From NCBI GenBank assembly GCA_000469685.2, contig LS997562.1:44272869-44336868 (forward strand): 64,000 nucleotides of DNA, written 5' to 3'. Made by a program: the position numbers and the translations under genes. Under the pieces are notes generated by a model, which was not told the origin of the DNA, made no database searches, and worked only from the letters and a program-made list of their open reading frames with translations. Position 1 is the first letter of the stretch, and each line of letters opens with the position of its first letter. Shown here in pieces: positions 25,606 through 35,699 of this stretch. This DNA is from Haemonchus contortus. Taxonomy: Eukaryota > Nematoda > Chromadorea > Rhabditida > Trichostrongylidae.

Positions 25606-26710
25606 TGTTCTTCCGATACCACTTCACATTGTACCTACCACTTGAGATGTTTATCTGCGTGTTAAGATAAGGAAGCCAGCCTTCGTGCGGGACTTCTCTC
25701 GTGAACTTGATATACTGAGACTGTCGGTTGAGGATGTCAAACAACTCATCCATCTCTTGCTGCGTTGATGTAACTACGCAGCAGTCATCGATGTACCGAC
25801 AGTACATAATGGGCATGCGAGCTATGACTGGTCTTTCTACTCTGCTCATAAAACAGATAGCCAAGACCGGTGCTAACCGCTGACCCATGGCAAGTCCTCG
25901 GTTTTGTGAGAAGTACTGCCCACTCCACTTGAAAATGTTACAATTGAGGCATTCCTTGATCAGAGTCATAATGTGAACCTTGCTCAATCCGAACGTTACA
26001 ATTTCTGTTTCATGCTCATCCAGCATTTCGGAAACCGCTTGGAGAGCTTCACTGTTGTTAACGTTCGTATAAAGCGCAGTTACATCAAACGACTCTACTA
26101 CGCAGTTTTCTTGAAGCCTACACGAACGTAGGCGATCAAGAAATTCGTTGGTGTTTGGTAGATGTGAGGGCACGTATCGGAGTAGTTGACCAACAATTTT
26201 ATTGAGGAACCAGGAAATACGGTCCGTTGGTCCTCCTACACAGCTGATGATGGGTCTTATTTTATAATCGCTAGCATTAGCTGAGTTCTCGCCTCCGTTG
26301 GACAACTTATGAGTCTTAATCAGGCTATAGAAAACCGGGCACGAGGGTGTATCCAACTTCAATCTTTTGATCAACCTCCTATCCAATTTTGCTATCGTTC
26401 CGATTGATACCCACAAAGCGTTCAGCTTGTGACATTGGGTGAGGAATGTCTTTTCCGTGGAGTGACTATACACGGAAGTATCACTTAGGTGAAGTTTTGT
26501 GATTTCCCGATCAAGTGAGCGGGGTAAAACCACAAATTCTCCTCCCTTGTCACTCACGGAAAGACGGATTTCACCATCTGCTACGCGTTTGCGTATCTCT
26601 CGCAATCCTTCCCATTGTGCATTCGTCATGTTCGAGAACTTTTCGCGCCCATGTCTTCTGAAAATTTCAAAAAAATCTGAAACGCTGTAAGAACATTCTA
26701 CTCCACGCAA
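24836..26710 (-). CDS. Penelope-type reverse transcriptase with GIY-YIG endonuclease, 5'-truncated
   Basis: Open frame of 624 codons. RT motifs in order: IRPIISCVGGPTDRIS (151-166), ESFDVTALYTNV (206-217), NRGLAMGQRLAPVLA (270-284) and catalytic CRYIDDCC (304-311). After a linker, a Cys-rich segment (CTTDNCVIC, then CSACDEIYIGETGR at 523-536) leads into the GIY-YIG nuclease, with RVKEH and a conserved Glu region near LHIRERNP. This order is diagnostic of endonuclease-bearing Penelope-like elements. Copying would proceed from target-primed cDNA. The frame has no ATG at its start: the first codon is TTG, and the first nine or so codons are antisense to the other arm, so the natural N-terminus is lost. 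No stop or frameshift interrupts the rest, and the catalytic residues look intact. Confidence 0.9.
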   Translation of the reverse strand: MRGVECSYSVSDFFEIFRRHGREKFSNMTNAQWEGLREIRKRVADGEIRLSVSDKGGEFVVLPRSLDREITKLHLSDTSVYSHSTEKTFLTQCHKLNALWVSIGTIAKLDRRLIKRLKLDTPSCPVFYSLIKTHKLSNGGENSANASDYKIRPIISCVGGPTDRISWFLNKIVGQLLRYVPSHLPNTNEFLDRLRSCRLQENCVVESFDVTALYTNVNNSEALQAVSEMLDEHETEIVTFGLSKVHIMTLIKECLNCNIFKWSGQYFSQNRGLAMGQRLAPVLAICFMSRVERPVIARMPIMYCRYIDDCCVVTSTQQEMDELFDILNRQSQYIKFTREVPHEGWLPYLNTQINISSGRYNVKWYRKNSCKNILLHAKSAHPEAVKRAVVRNMYRTATGVCTGEVEREESRKLAAEIASLNGYGTQRGRSGSKAYSLRNRENMAHLRLPFISDKVSAEIRQCIARADLANDVVLINLPANNIKRHLIRNRLYDRTCTTDNCVICPFGRDGDCTQRGTVYQLQCSACDEIYIGETGRMLSIRVKEHLAGKRRGSLLTPLGRHRLDEHQDDDFDIKCKILAYENEIGARKILEALHIRERNPKLNNRNECIAITSELLPFIPFCGL

Positions 26711-27453
26711 AGTCTGCTCACCCTGAAGCTGTGAAACGTGCAGTTGTTCGCAACATGTACAGAACAGCTACAGGAGTGTGCACAGGCGAAGTGGAACGAG
26801 AGGAGTCACGTAAACTAGCAGCTGAGATTGCAAGCTTGAATGGCTACGGGACACAACGCGGGAGATCAGGCTCAAAAGCGTACTCGCTGAGAAACCGTGA
26901 GAACATGGCGCATCTCCGGCTTCCATTCATATCAGACAAAGTAAGCGCAGAAATTCGACAATGCATTGCACGAGCGGATTTGGCGAACGATGTTGTCCTG
27001 ATAAACCTACCAGCGAACAATATCAAACGTCATCTAATCCGCAATAGGCTTTATGATCGTACGTGCACAACGGATAACTGCGTTATTTGTCCGTTTGGAA
27101 GAGATGGAGATTGCACACAGCGAGGAACGGTGTATCAACTTCAGTGTTCAGCTTGTGATGAAATATATATCGGTGAGACGGGAAGGATGCTGAGCATACG
27201 CGTCAAAGAACATCTAGCAGGTAAAAGGCGGGGAAGCCTACTCACGCCGCTTGGGAGGCATCGACTAGACGAACATCAGGATGATGATTTTGATATTAAA
27301 TGCAAAATCCTAGCCTACGAGAATGAGATCGGTGCCAGAAAGATATTGGAAGCGTTGCATATCCGCGAGAGAAATCCTAAGCTGAACAACCGAAATGAAT
27401 GCATTGCCATAACGAGTGAACTCCTGCCATTCATTCCCTTTTGTGGGCTTTGA
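26684..27453 (+). pseudogene. C-terminal fragment of the Penelope RT/GIY-YIG frame (inverted copy)
   Basis: From 26731 this encodes the same 240 residues as the C-terminal part of the - strand frame at 24836-25555, without a difference. It begins inside the thumb/linker after the RT catalytic motifs, so it retains the GIY-YIG domain (GETGRMLSIRVKEH) but not the polymerase. There is no ATG at the 5' end. Confidence 0.85.
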
Positions 27454-27679
27454 GATCACCGCGTAATTCTCATCACACGATCGTCGATGGTGTCTCATTA
27501 GTCCCTTATTGTTCACGGCATCGAGTGGGACGGCAACGCTGGTGAAACCGCAGAAGGTTGGTTTCTACGCTAGAATCTTTCGGTGTTCAAGTTTCTGGGA
27601 GTTGTTGCAACTGGCCTAGCGTGTTTGGGCGCTTGGTCGGGTAAGTCACAGGTCAGGAGCTCCGAACTACTTTCAGGGT

Positions 27680-27719
27680 CTTGAAGACGACGAGTTGTTC
27701 GAAACGTCGACCTAATAAA
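27680..27719 (+). ncRNA. hammerhead-like motif and AATAAA near the Penelope 3' end
   Basis: The words CTTGAAGACGACGAG, TTGTTCGAAACGTCG and then AATAAA (27714-27719) sit near the element end, where Penelope-like elements are known to carry hammerhead ribozymes. The GAAAC...GTC part fits the conserved 3' core. The first core base is T where C is required, and the helix II I can draw is short, so this copy is likely inactive. The same motif lies inverted at 24570-24609. Confidence 0.35.
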
Positions 27720-28138
27720 GCGGTTTCATCATATCAAACCTGTACGGCAAAACAGTGTATAAACAATCGACACACTATTCCTCCGGGTCGAACGTGTTCC
27801 GGTTTAGAACACGTCAATTTGGTCGCAAACGAGACATAGAAAACTGAGAACAGTTTGAATGAAACGTATGGGAAAAGAGCAGTGGCAAAAGTTGTTGCTA
27901 ATAAAAGCTCGCTTAACTTCTCTCTGTCTACGTTATTTCCTTTCCTTGAAACTAACTGGATCTATCTGGAAAACGAAAATCACCATAGTGAGTGGCTGAG
28001 TCTATGGCTTGCAATTTGTTACCATCGCCAATTAGAACTTTCAGTTGGAAATGGATTACATAATGAATCAGACGACTGAACCCACTTCTTGCTGATTGTG
28101 AGTTATTTCTGGAAAGGGAATTTCCACTAACGTGTTTT

Positions 28139-28231
28139 TCGAGGTTCCAACACAAAAAAAAGAGATTCTCTGTCTTATTGAAACAGCCATCTCGATAGTA
28201 ATACTAATAGCGATTGTTTTGATCGCATAGG
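28139..28231 (+). repeat. dispersed repeat, copy 2 of 2
   Basis: Begins CGAGGTTCCAACACAAAAAA and contains CAGCCATCTCGATAGTAA, collinear with 20974-21081. It ends in GATCGCATAGG, against GATCTCATAG in the other copy. Confidence 0.5.
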
Positions 28232-29668
28232 CTTAGATTATTCTCGACTGCATCGGCCAGGTATGCGGCATTGATCCCTTCAGGTTGTCTTCTATCGTTT
28301 TTCTGCATAGCTTCGCAAGTTCGGACATTGTTGATAGACGTATCAGCTCGAGAGTCCCCTAAGAGAGACGTTCCCTGACAACTTATCCCCGAGCCGGTTG
28401 TATTCTTCAACGATGCCGTCGATAGAAATATTTCCATTATTACAGTGTTGGGCTTCGTTCCTTCAACTTCGCAGATCTCTTTCCTCACACAAAAAAACAG
28501 GATCTAGCCCGGAAAAACCCTGTGTGGAAATTCGGAGCAACAGCAAAGGACGGTCAAGCAAAACTTTTGATTGAAGATGATGCGGTCTATTTATGAAACT
28601 GTCTACCATGTCATTCTCATGTCCATCGCAAATGAGCGGACTGTGTTTAAATGAATTGCTTTCGACACCAAACTACTTTATGATTCTCTGATGGAATAGC
28701 CTTATGTAGAAGATTGTGCGCAGATCGCAAATGGTTGGAGAAGAAGGAATATGGGAAGTAGGGGGCGGGGATCACAATTATTTAGGAGTTGCGATTAATA
28801 CAATTAGGGATCGAAAGCGGTGCTACAAGCCGGGTGGCTGTCGAGACGCGCCTCATGTCTAGCTCGGTCTGGTGGCAGCATGACTCAAGGATATTGGATC
28901 TGTTCATAGTAGAAAAATCGTGAATCCACGTGCGTGCGAATCGGTGTGAGGTCAGAAAGTATGTATTGGTCGACTCTGTCTTTCGAAGTGAATTCTGTAT
29001 GTCCTCGACTCCATTTCAATAGTCATTTTATGTCATGAGCGGATGACACTGTTTAGCAATGAAGAATATGTAGCTTTCAAAAGGATATTTATAGAAATGT
29101 CGAATTAAGGCATGCGAGCGCATGCGGTGGATGAGTCAAAAATAATTTTATTATACACGCTTCGCCAGGATCGGATTACCACCTTAACAGACGTAGCGTC
29201 GCCACATTGCTGTCCAGTAGCGAGGCCGAGACTGCTGCTGATGGTAGCATCGCCGCTACAACTGTGCTGAACTGTTGAACTCTCATAAAAATTGAACATA
29301 CATGCGATAAAATCAGCCCTTTTTCCACGTTCTTATAGCCTTGGGTCTGAGCTCGAGGCATTCGCTCGCAAGAATACCTTGACAAAGTTTGCAGGAGGAC
29401 GGTGTTGATTACTCGAATGTAAAATCAGATTTTATCCCACAAGGTTAACAAATAGTGGCCTAATCACTGCTATTTGAGCCATAGTGGCTACACACTGATA
29501 CTTGACGTAAATCTCCTTAGACAGCAAAGGGATGGACCTATAAATATGGTCAGGTACGGAAAACCAAGCGGTTACTGTACGGAGATAACCTAGCGTCGCT
29601 GTATAGTGTATGGTGTCAAGCGGGGTAAGCGCGGAGATAATTTCACGTTCGGATGACTTTCACATCCC

Positions 29669-29721
29669 ACCTTTCGACGCTTAGTGATAAGAACCTTTCG
29701 CATCACTAAGCATCGAAAGGT
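29669..29721 (+). repeat. short perfect-stem hairpin
   Basis: The arms ACCTTTCGACGCTTAGTGAT (29669-29688) and ATCACTAAGCATCGAAAGGT (29702-29721) pair over 20 bp with one mismatch around a 13-base loop. It could be a tiny foldback element or an RNA hairpin. At about 53 nt it is short for a microRNA precursor. Confidence 0.6.
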
Positions 29722-30593
29722 TGCACAGTCTTCTTCTTCTCCCAAGCATTAATTTGGTCGCACCACAAGTTCTACTGTTCTTGTCTCCACGTACTTCCCT
29801 TTGCACCATGCACCATCTTTAGGCGTTTCTTTGATTTTTGCGGAGTGCATGAGTTTCGGTACATCTTTACCATGAATTTTCTTATCTTGATGTAACTTAA
29901 CGGTGGGGTATCTTAGTCTTCATACGCTCTCATTTTCATGAGTCCATAGTTTAGAGTATAGCAAAAGTGGCAATAGCGGCTGCTTGCAACGCTTGTCTCA
30001 ATAAGGCGTTGGTAAGCCTCTTTGTAAGCAAAAATCAAGGAAGGACCACATCTAGACGCCTACTACGTTTATAATTGAATCAGACCTGCACCACACCGGC
30101 CTAGGGACTACTTGAACTCGGTTCCTTTAAATTTGCCAGATGCGTCATTTTCTGCCCTCCCACATGTGATGTTGTTGAATACGAGAAATCAGACGTGTCT
30201 GAACAACAAGTTATACTGACTTCCCTAAACCAACTTTTGAATCAAGTCTCAATCCTTGGTGAAAATGTAGTTGGGGGTGCCAGGCACTTTTGTGCCACAT
30301 ACCCGCTCTAATGGCTCACTTTTCATATTTACTATCGATATATCGTTTTACCATTAAATTTTCAGTCACATGCTTTTCTTCGGATTACCTGAATTCAAAA
30401 ATGAGCTTTTTGTAGTGCTTGTATCGATCTATCTGATCTGTCCTTCGGTGAAACTCAGAAGTTCACGAGGGTCGGAAGAGCAAAGCAATAAAAGCCACAT
30501 AACAGTAGTTTCAGTTGACGTCTCCACTATCGTGCAATTCGGATGCGTGGAATCATTTGCTGGCGAAAGCGTCTATTAAGGCTTCGTTCGAAG

Positions 30594-30661
30594 GATCGGA
30601 AGTGAGTAGTCCTCGGATTAGTTCCCTGATCGGAAGTGAGTAGTCCTCGGATTAGTTCCCT
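30594..30661 (+). repeat. 34-bp perfect tandem duplication
   Basis: Two identical 34-bp units, beginning GATCGGAAGTGAGTAGTCCT, lie head to tail at 30594-30627 and 30628-30661. Identity suggests a very recent slippage or repair event. Confidence 0.9.
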
Positions 30662-31793
30662 TGTTTCTTATATAAAAATATTACGATTTTTTAAAATTCA
30701 AAATATGCATTTTGATTTGATGTTTTGTGTCTGTCTTGACATGTCACAATTTGGACACAATCAGAATTACAAAATGTGTAATTTTCTGGACTGATTCCAC
30801 TGGGACTGCTTTTTTGACGTTCTAAGGAAGCAGTCTTAGAACTTCAAGCTAGTGATTTCATCCTCGACAATGTTATCCTACAGTTATAGTTCCTTTTTGG
30901 TTGTCCGTCACTTCCCTTTGAAGGGAGACGGGTTTCCTTTTGACGCCTGTGGGACATGCCTTGTTGATTGACTGGTTATTTTGTTTGCTAGGACGAGCAG
31001 GCTGTAAAACCGCATGAATCGATTGTCAATTCGGGTTAAGACGGCTGTGGGAAGTGCATTTTTTATCGGGCTGATACGGTACCGACCTACCTGATCGTAT
31101 CATCGAGTTCTTTCTCCGGTTGTTGAGCGGTGGGCGGTTTTGCTAACCTGTAACTTGTTGATTCCTGCTGATCTTTATCCCATTCCCATCCAATTTTTAT
31201 GGAAAAAAGCAATGGTGTGTGAGGATTCCCGTCAATCCATGGCAACGTGTGAAATAACTCGGTACTGGAGTTAGTAGGTACATGTAATCTAAATTACCTA
31301 CAAGTAATCTATTTGCTCGGCAACTTTTACGCTGCAAATCTTTGAAACACACGCTACCAGAACTCCCGGATGCTTGGGCGAAAAACCGCTCTTTTCTACT
31401 TACTTTTTTTACTGGGTTCTCCAAGTTCGTATCCCAACTTACAATGCACAATGTACGAGTGAATTATAATCGATCTATTGCAGATGGGACAAGTCCGATG
31501 TACGAGTTCATTGAACGAGATCGAAAAGGCGGGTATATTCCAGGAGAGTTTGTGAAGCTACTGAAGCTTATAAGGTAAGTTTTTTCATCTAATTGGAAAT
31601 TCTTCGCGTTAGAATATTGATAGTAACAGTTTAATAACAACACTACAAATTTCGATTGAGGATAACTTTCATTGTTAATGTAGTTATTACCTCCATTTCC
31701 AGCCAGTTGCAACAGAGGTCGGCATCTGGATGATTTTGACTTGTACACTACATTACAAACGATTTGCCCGACCGATGCCGTCAGGATGATGTT
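30662..31793. other. no gene recognised
   Basis: Nothing beyond short frames. An open stretch at 31342-31578 ends near a donor-like AAG|gtaag (31572), but it has no recognisable product and no partner exon. Confidence 0.3.
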
Positions 31794-31988
31794 CCCGCGG
31801 GGGCAGAAACGAGAATTCAGTAAGGCACTCGGCTCTTACAGTAGCCCAGCAAGGCATGACCCCATTTTGATACGCAAATTCACATCCGTCACATATACGA
31901 GGCGTCGAAAAGGGGCCTTGGGCAAGGACACGGGGGGGGGGGTAAGAGCCGAGTGCCCGTACCCAATTTTCGTTTCTGTCTCGCGGGG
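31794..31988. repeat. foldback element (~195 bp)
   Basis: The left arm 31794-31839 (CCCGCGGGGGCAGAAACGAG to GGCACTCGGCTCTTAC) pairs with 31942-31988 (GTAAGAGCCGAGTGCC to GTCTCGCGGGG), with several mismatches. The centre holds an 11-base G run at 31932-31942. The form is that of a small non-autonomous foldback element. No clear target duplication is visible. Confidence 0.6.
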
Positions 31989-32009
31989 TCTAGCATGACA
32001 GTACAAATA

Positions 32010-32690
32010 TAATAATTTCCAGTTTGTTGAGTTGTGTACTATGGTGGAACGTATTTTGATGTTGATGTCTCATTGAGGGGTCAACCACCTCTTTTTAAGA
32101 TCCTGCCTAAGGATATCAAAGCTGTGTCCGTTCCAGGTAAAAAAAATTTGAATAAGCCAGTAAGGTGGGGTGACAGTTGTAGGATCATGTCGTTACGAAC
32201 TTTTTTGTAAATGTCTCAATTGCAGTTGGCTACTAGTTTGATGAGTTGTACATCACAGTAACATGGTTTTGATATTCTTCTATAATAGGGGATCAATCAG
32301 AACTTGTTTGGGGAAATCTTGTTAACCTGTTAAGTTGTTTACCACCGGGAACGGACACGGTTCTGATACCCTGATACCGGTCCAGGGATGGGAAGGGAGT
32401 GGGGGCAGCTAACGGCTCATTCCGAGCTTTTTGGTTAATGTCTTTTACATCACGAACATAACATGGCTTCGATGTTTTGCTCCAATCGGGGCTCAATTAA
32501 CACTTTTTGAGATATCCCAATTCCACGTACCTACTAACTAGTTGAATTGTTTTCGGCCAGGAACGGAACGTTGTTTTAAAAACTCTTCCAGTGAGGGACA
32601 ACAGGAGATAGTGCCTAGCTTTTTGGGAAATGTCTCAGTTATAAGTAGTAAGTAATTTGACTAAGATGTACTTCACACTGAACTTAAGGA
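32010..32690 (+). repeat. degenerate tandem repeat, roughly 190-225 bp period
   Basis: Recurring ordered words are TTTTTTGTAAATGTCTCA (32205), CTTTTTGGTTAATGTCT (32428) and CTTTTTGGGAAATGTCT (32618). Following them at matching offsets are TGTACATCACAGTAACATGG, ACATCACGAACATAACATGG and TGTACTTCACACTGAACTTA, with GGGAACGGACACGG and AGGAACGGAACG between. The units are strongly diverged. Function unknown. Confidence 0.55.
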
Positions 32691-32791
32691 TTTTGTTTGA
32701 TTGATGATTGTTTGTTTATTTTTGTTTTGTTTATTCTCGTTTCAGTTGTTTTCGTTGTTTTCGTTGTGGATTAAATATTTGTACTCATATC

Positions 32792-32881
32792 AGTCCTTAG
32801 GAGTAGGGTCTGGTCAAGAGTGATTTTTTCATGGGACATCGTTCTGACTTAAAATCAAACCAGACCCTGCTTCTAAGGACA
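32792..32881. repeat. small foldback element (~90 bp)
   Basis: AGTCCTTAGGAGTAGGGTCT at 32792 pairs with AGACCCTGCTTCTAAGGAC ending near 32881. The arms are about 23 bp around a ~43-base centre. Looks like a very short inverted-repeat element. Confidence 0.55.
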
Positions 32882-32899
32882 TTTTTCTGATTGAGATAG

Positions 32900-34930
32900 T
32901 TGGTATTGCAATATTTGGTCATAGGGCATGTATGCGTGAGCGGGTGGGCCAGTGTGGATGCGTAGTTTGCAAGTATTATTTGGGCTATGTATTGTAGTCA
33001 TAGAATTTAAGACTAATCATTTCATTCATAGTAGGTATAGTAGGTATACAGTAGTAGCGGAGAGATGAGGGGTGGGGTGAGGAGGTGGTGGCTTCCTTTT
33101 CTTTACGAATCGTTCAGAAAGTATCACTTTCCTTCTTCATTACTCGCTTAATTGAGGAGGCACTTCACACTGTCCGGGAGGGATAGGAGACCGACTCATA
33201 AATAGGATTATTTGGGCTAAGGCTAAGGAAGCAAACCCATGGTGAGAGTGAGTCCCCACGGTGTACAATCTTTTATTGTAGGTGGGTTGTTGATACTGAT
33301 TATTGGTATTGATTTGACCAAAGGATCAAGAGCTTGGGTAGTGGGTTTCGATTGTGGGAATGGTTCTTGGACACTGGGGATGGTTGAGCGGTTGTTAGGC
33401 CTTACCTTCACCCTTCTGGTTGAGTTGGTTTCACTGGAATTTGACTAAGGTGTTTGGCAAATATCCAAAGGTTCTAACTTTACCTAATTGACTTAGCTTA
33501 CCATAGCCTGGTTTGGGTTAGCTCTTGGGTGACTACAATCTTATGAGGGATTTAGACAATATAACGGGGAATATGCTTTACATCAAACCCCATCCCTCTC
33601 TCCCTCTTATCGAGCACTTATCAGGTAAGTAGATTTCTTGGTTTCATCAGGTAAGCAAATTTTTAACTGACGCATAGTTTTGTGTGTGCTTGTTTGTAGG
33701 TGGGTCTGAAGAAATGTGAGTGTATGCGTCAGCTGGGTTCGGCCATTCCGCGAACGTTCTCTTTTGTTGGTAGTTGCTTTGATAAGCGTAGGGGAACTAT
33801 TTCAAAGAATTCATTGTTGTAGTTAGCAGGGTAGACAAGAATCACCTCTTCTTTGAAACGAATCGCGGTTTTTACTCGGACTCAGCTGCAGAAGTTGGGC
33901 GGATACGTGTGTGCGTATGTGTGGCTGTGGGTGGGGTGTCCTTACAAGAATTCCGGCATAGATTCAACCAGTGGAAATGGGAGGGTTGAAGTGCGTGAAA
34001 GCGAGAACATTGCCCACTAGGGGGGAGATTGTAGTGCCGTGCAGTGAGAAGGTGTAGGTGTTTGAGACAGGTTATGAGAATCGGGCATTGGGAAGTGGGC
34101 TAGCGTTATACCGATCTTTCAGGGCGAGAATAATTTATTACTATAATATGGGATATTTTCCTCTAGTTTTAGGTGTCTACGGTAAAGCAGGAGAGTTCAG
34201 TGGGCTCATTCTACTATTTAGAGGGGTAGGACAGGTGGTCTCCAATCTCCAAAAGGAATTGGGGTTGCGATCATATTCTGGGGCGGGAAATAAGGAAAAG
34301 TGTGAATGGTTGTGAGAATGTGTGGGATTCGTGAGAGTGTCCGCCCAGTAATTTTCGAAGAATGGTGATTGCACATCCGCTCACAAGTGTGTGTGTGTGT
34401 GTGTCTGTATGTCTGTGGGTGCGCTCGAAGGTGTGTTAGCGTAAGGAAGGGCCACGGAGTGAGAGGAAGGTGTTTGTACCAACCAGAGTCAACCCTCGCT
34501 GTTTAGAGGTTGTTTAGTATTCCGTTTCAACGTTGGAGTGAATAGTTAGATGACTCAAACGACGAAAACGTTTGGCTCTGGCTGTGGTACATGCACATGT
34601 TGAGAAAGTGTGTGGAAGTTGTGCTCATGCGTGATGTCTGAGGTGATGTGCGTGTGTTGTGTGCCACCTTTGACGATTGTGATGTTGTGTTGTGATTACA
34701 ACAAATAAATCAGTTGATGTTTTTCATCTGTTGCGTTATGCTCATGCTTGTTTTTGTTTTTTTTAAATGTTTTTAGTAGTGTTGTGTTCACTACAATCTT
34801 ATGTTGTTATAAAGTTTATTTACAATACAACAAAGTACAAAACAATACAAGTACAAAAATAATGTACAATACAATTACGAGAGTTAACGTGCCCACCCTA
34901 AGTTTTCCCTCCCTCCCACCCCCTTTCCCC
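32900..34930. other. G/T-rich interval without recognised gene
   Basis: The + strand is visibly rich in G and T (for example GTGGGTGGGG words and a GT microsatellite at 34387-34404). Open frames at 33239-33448 and 34058-34315 are hydrophobic, but I recognise nothing in them and see no splice framework. The T+G bias itself inflates such frames. Confidence 0.35.
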
Positions 34931-34940
34931 CGGGTGTGGT

Positions 34941-35319
34941 GCGATTCACGCGCCAATATAATGAGGTCATCGAACAAAACACGCTAAAACATCATTCTTA
35001 CCATCATAACGGAAGTTATAAGAACTTATAAGTAGATCAAGTAAAGAAATGACCAACTATGCACGTTTACAGATGGATTGCGTTTACTAGGATCGAAAAA
35101 ATTAAAGTTATTCTTATTTTGAACGTTTGACTAGTAAATTGTTGACCTATGAGGTGAATTCTCAGTCTCGAAGGGGCTTTTTTTTGCCATAGTAAAGAGA
35201 TTTGCTCTATTCATGGTGAAGCCGTGAACTACTGCAAATTTATTTGGTCCATCTCAACAGGAAGGTACTGAAACGAAGCTGCGTGGGCGATGACCTCATT
35301 ATATTGGCGCGTGATTCGC
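34941..35319. repeat. inverted repeat pair, 32-bp arms 315 bp apart
   Basis: 34941-34972 (GCGATTCACGCGCCAATATA onward) and 35288-35319 (CGATGACCTCATTATATTGG onward) are reverse complements with one mismatch. Both are flanked on the outer side by C-rich runs (CCCTTTCCCCC and an 11-base C run at 35323-35333). This suggests the ends of a non-autonomous transposon, with the C runs just outside or part of the ends. Confidence 0.6.
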
Positions 35320-35375
35320 GCGCCCCCCCCCCCTTTCCCCCCGCGCACGCGCGTTGTTCTTAGTTTCCCACCGAT

Positions 35376-35640
35376 GGACTCGACCCGTCGAATCTCTTCG
35401 AGGTCCCCGGACTGAGTGTGCCTTGGATTGCTGGGAGTTCTCTTCTGTGCCACACACTCACCCACCGCAAGAGGACGACCCACTAGCGATCGATGCCCGC
35501 TACAGTTGGACTCATGAAGCCACCCGCCCCAGGAAGGAGCACTCCGCAGTGCCCGGTTGCACAGACCAGCTCTGTAGGCGATGCCGAGTTCGGTTTCCGT
35601 GCTCGCCATACCACACCACCCTTTCCCATCGAATTTTCGT
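35376..35640 (+). repeat. dispersed repeat with inverted partner at 40.2-40.4 kb
   Basis: Shared ordered words with the - strand of 40180-40446 include TGTGCCTTGGATTGCTGGG, CGATCGATGCCCGC/CGACCGATGCTCGC, CACAGTTGGA-type text, and CAGGAAGGAnCAnTC. Both copies can be read in more than one frame. I do not recognise a protein. Probably fragments of one retroelement family. Confidence 0.55.
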
Positions 35641-35699
35641 GGCACTAACAGGCCTCCGAGTACACGATATCGATTTTCCCAGTCGCAAAGTGAGATGAC

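Larger units (their letters stand above)
24473..27765 (-). mobile_element. Penelope-like retroelement in inverted-arm arrangement
   Basis: Two 1,082-bp inverted arms (24524-25605 and 26684-27765) flank a 1,078-bp unique centre. A further 51 bp (24473-24523) is present only at the left end. The words AATCGACACACT occur immediately outside both ends (24461-24472 and 27765-27776), which reads as a target duplication of 11-12 bp. Terminal inverted repeats, an extension at one end and variable target duplications are described for Penelope-like elements. The left copy carries a near-complete RT/GIY-YIG frame and the right arm carries only the C-terminal part. The two encoded 240-residue stretches are identical, so the arms are recent or are kept identical by gene conversion. 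Confidence 0.85.
26684..27765. repeat. Penelope element inverted arm (right)
   Basis: Partner of 24524-25605. It holds the truncated frame, then about 310 bp of non-coding sequence ending ...AACAGTGTATAAACA, and it abuts the target duplication. Confidence 0.9.
27777..30590. other. gene-poor interval
   Basis: No exon supported. It contains the second copy of the 20974 repeat (28139-28231) and a strong short hairpin (29669-29721). Frames up to 94 codons have no recognisable motif. Confidence 0.4.

Noticed and set aside
33239..34315. Mitochondrial DNA insertion suggested by hydrophobic frames and G/T bias
   Set aside because: The sequence is not as A/T-rich as nematode mitochondrial DNA and I see no recognisable respiratory-chain motif in either frame.
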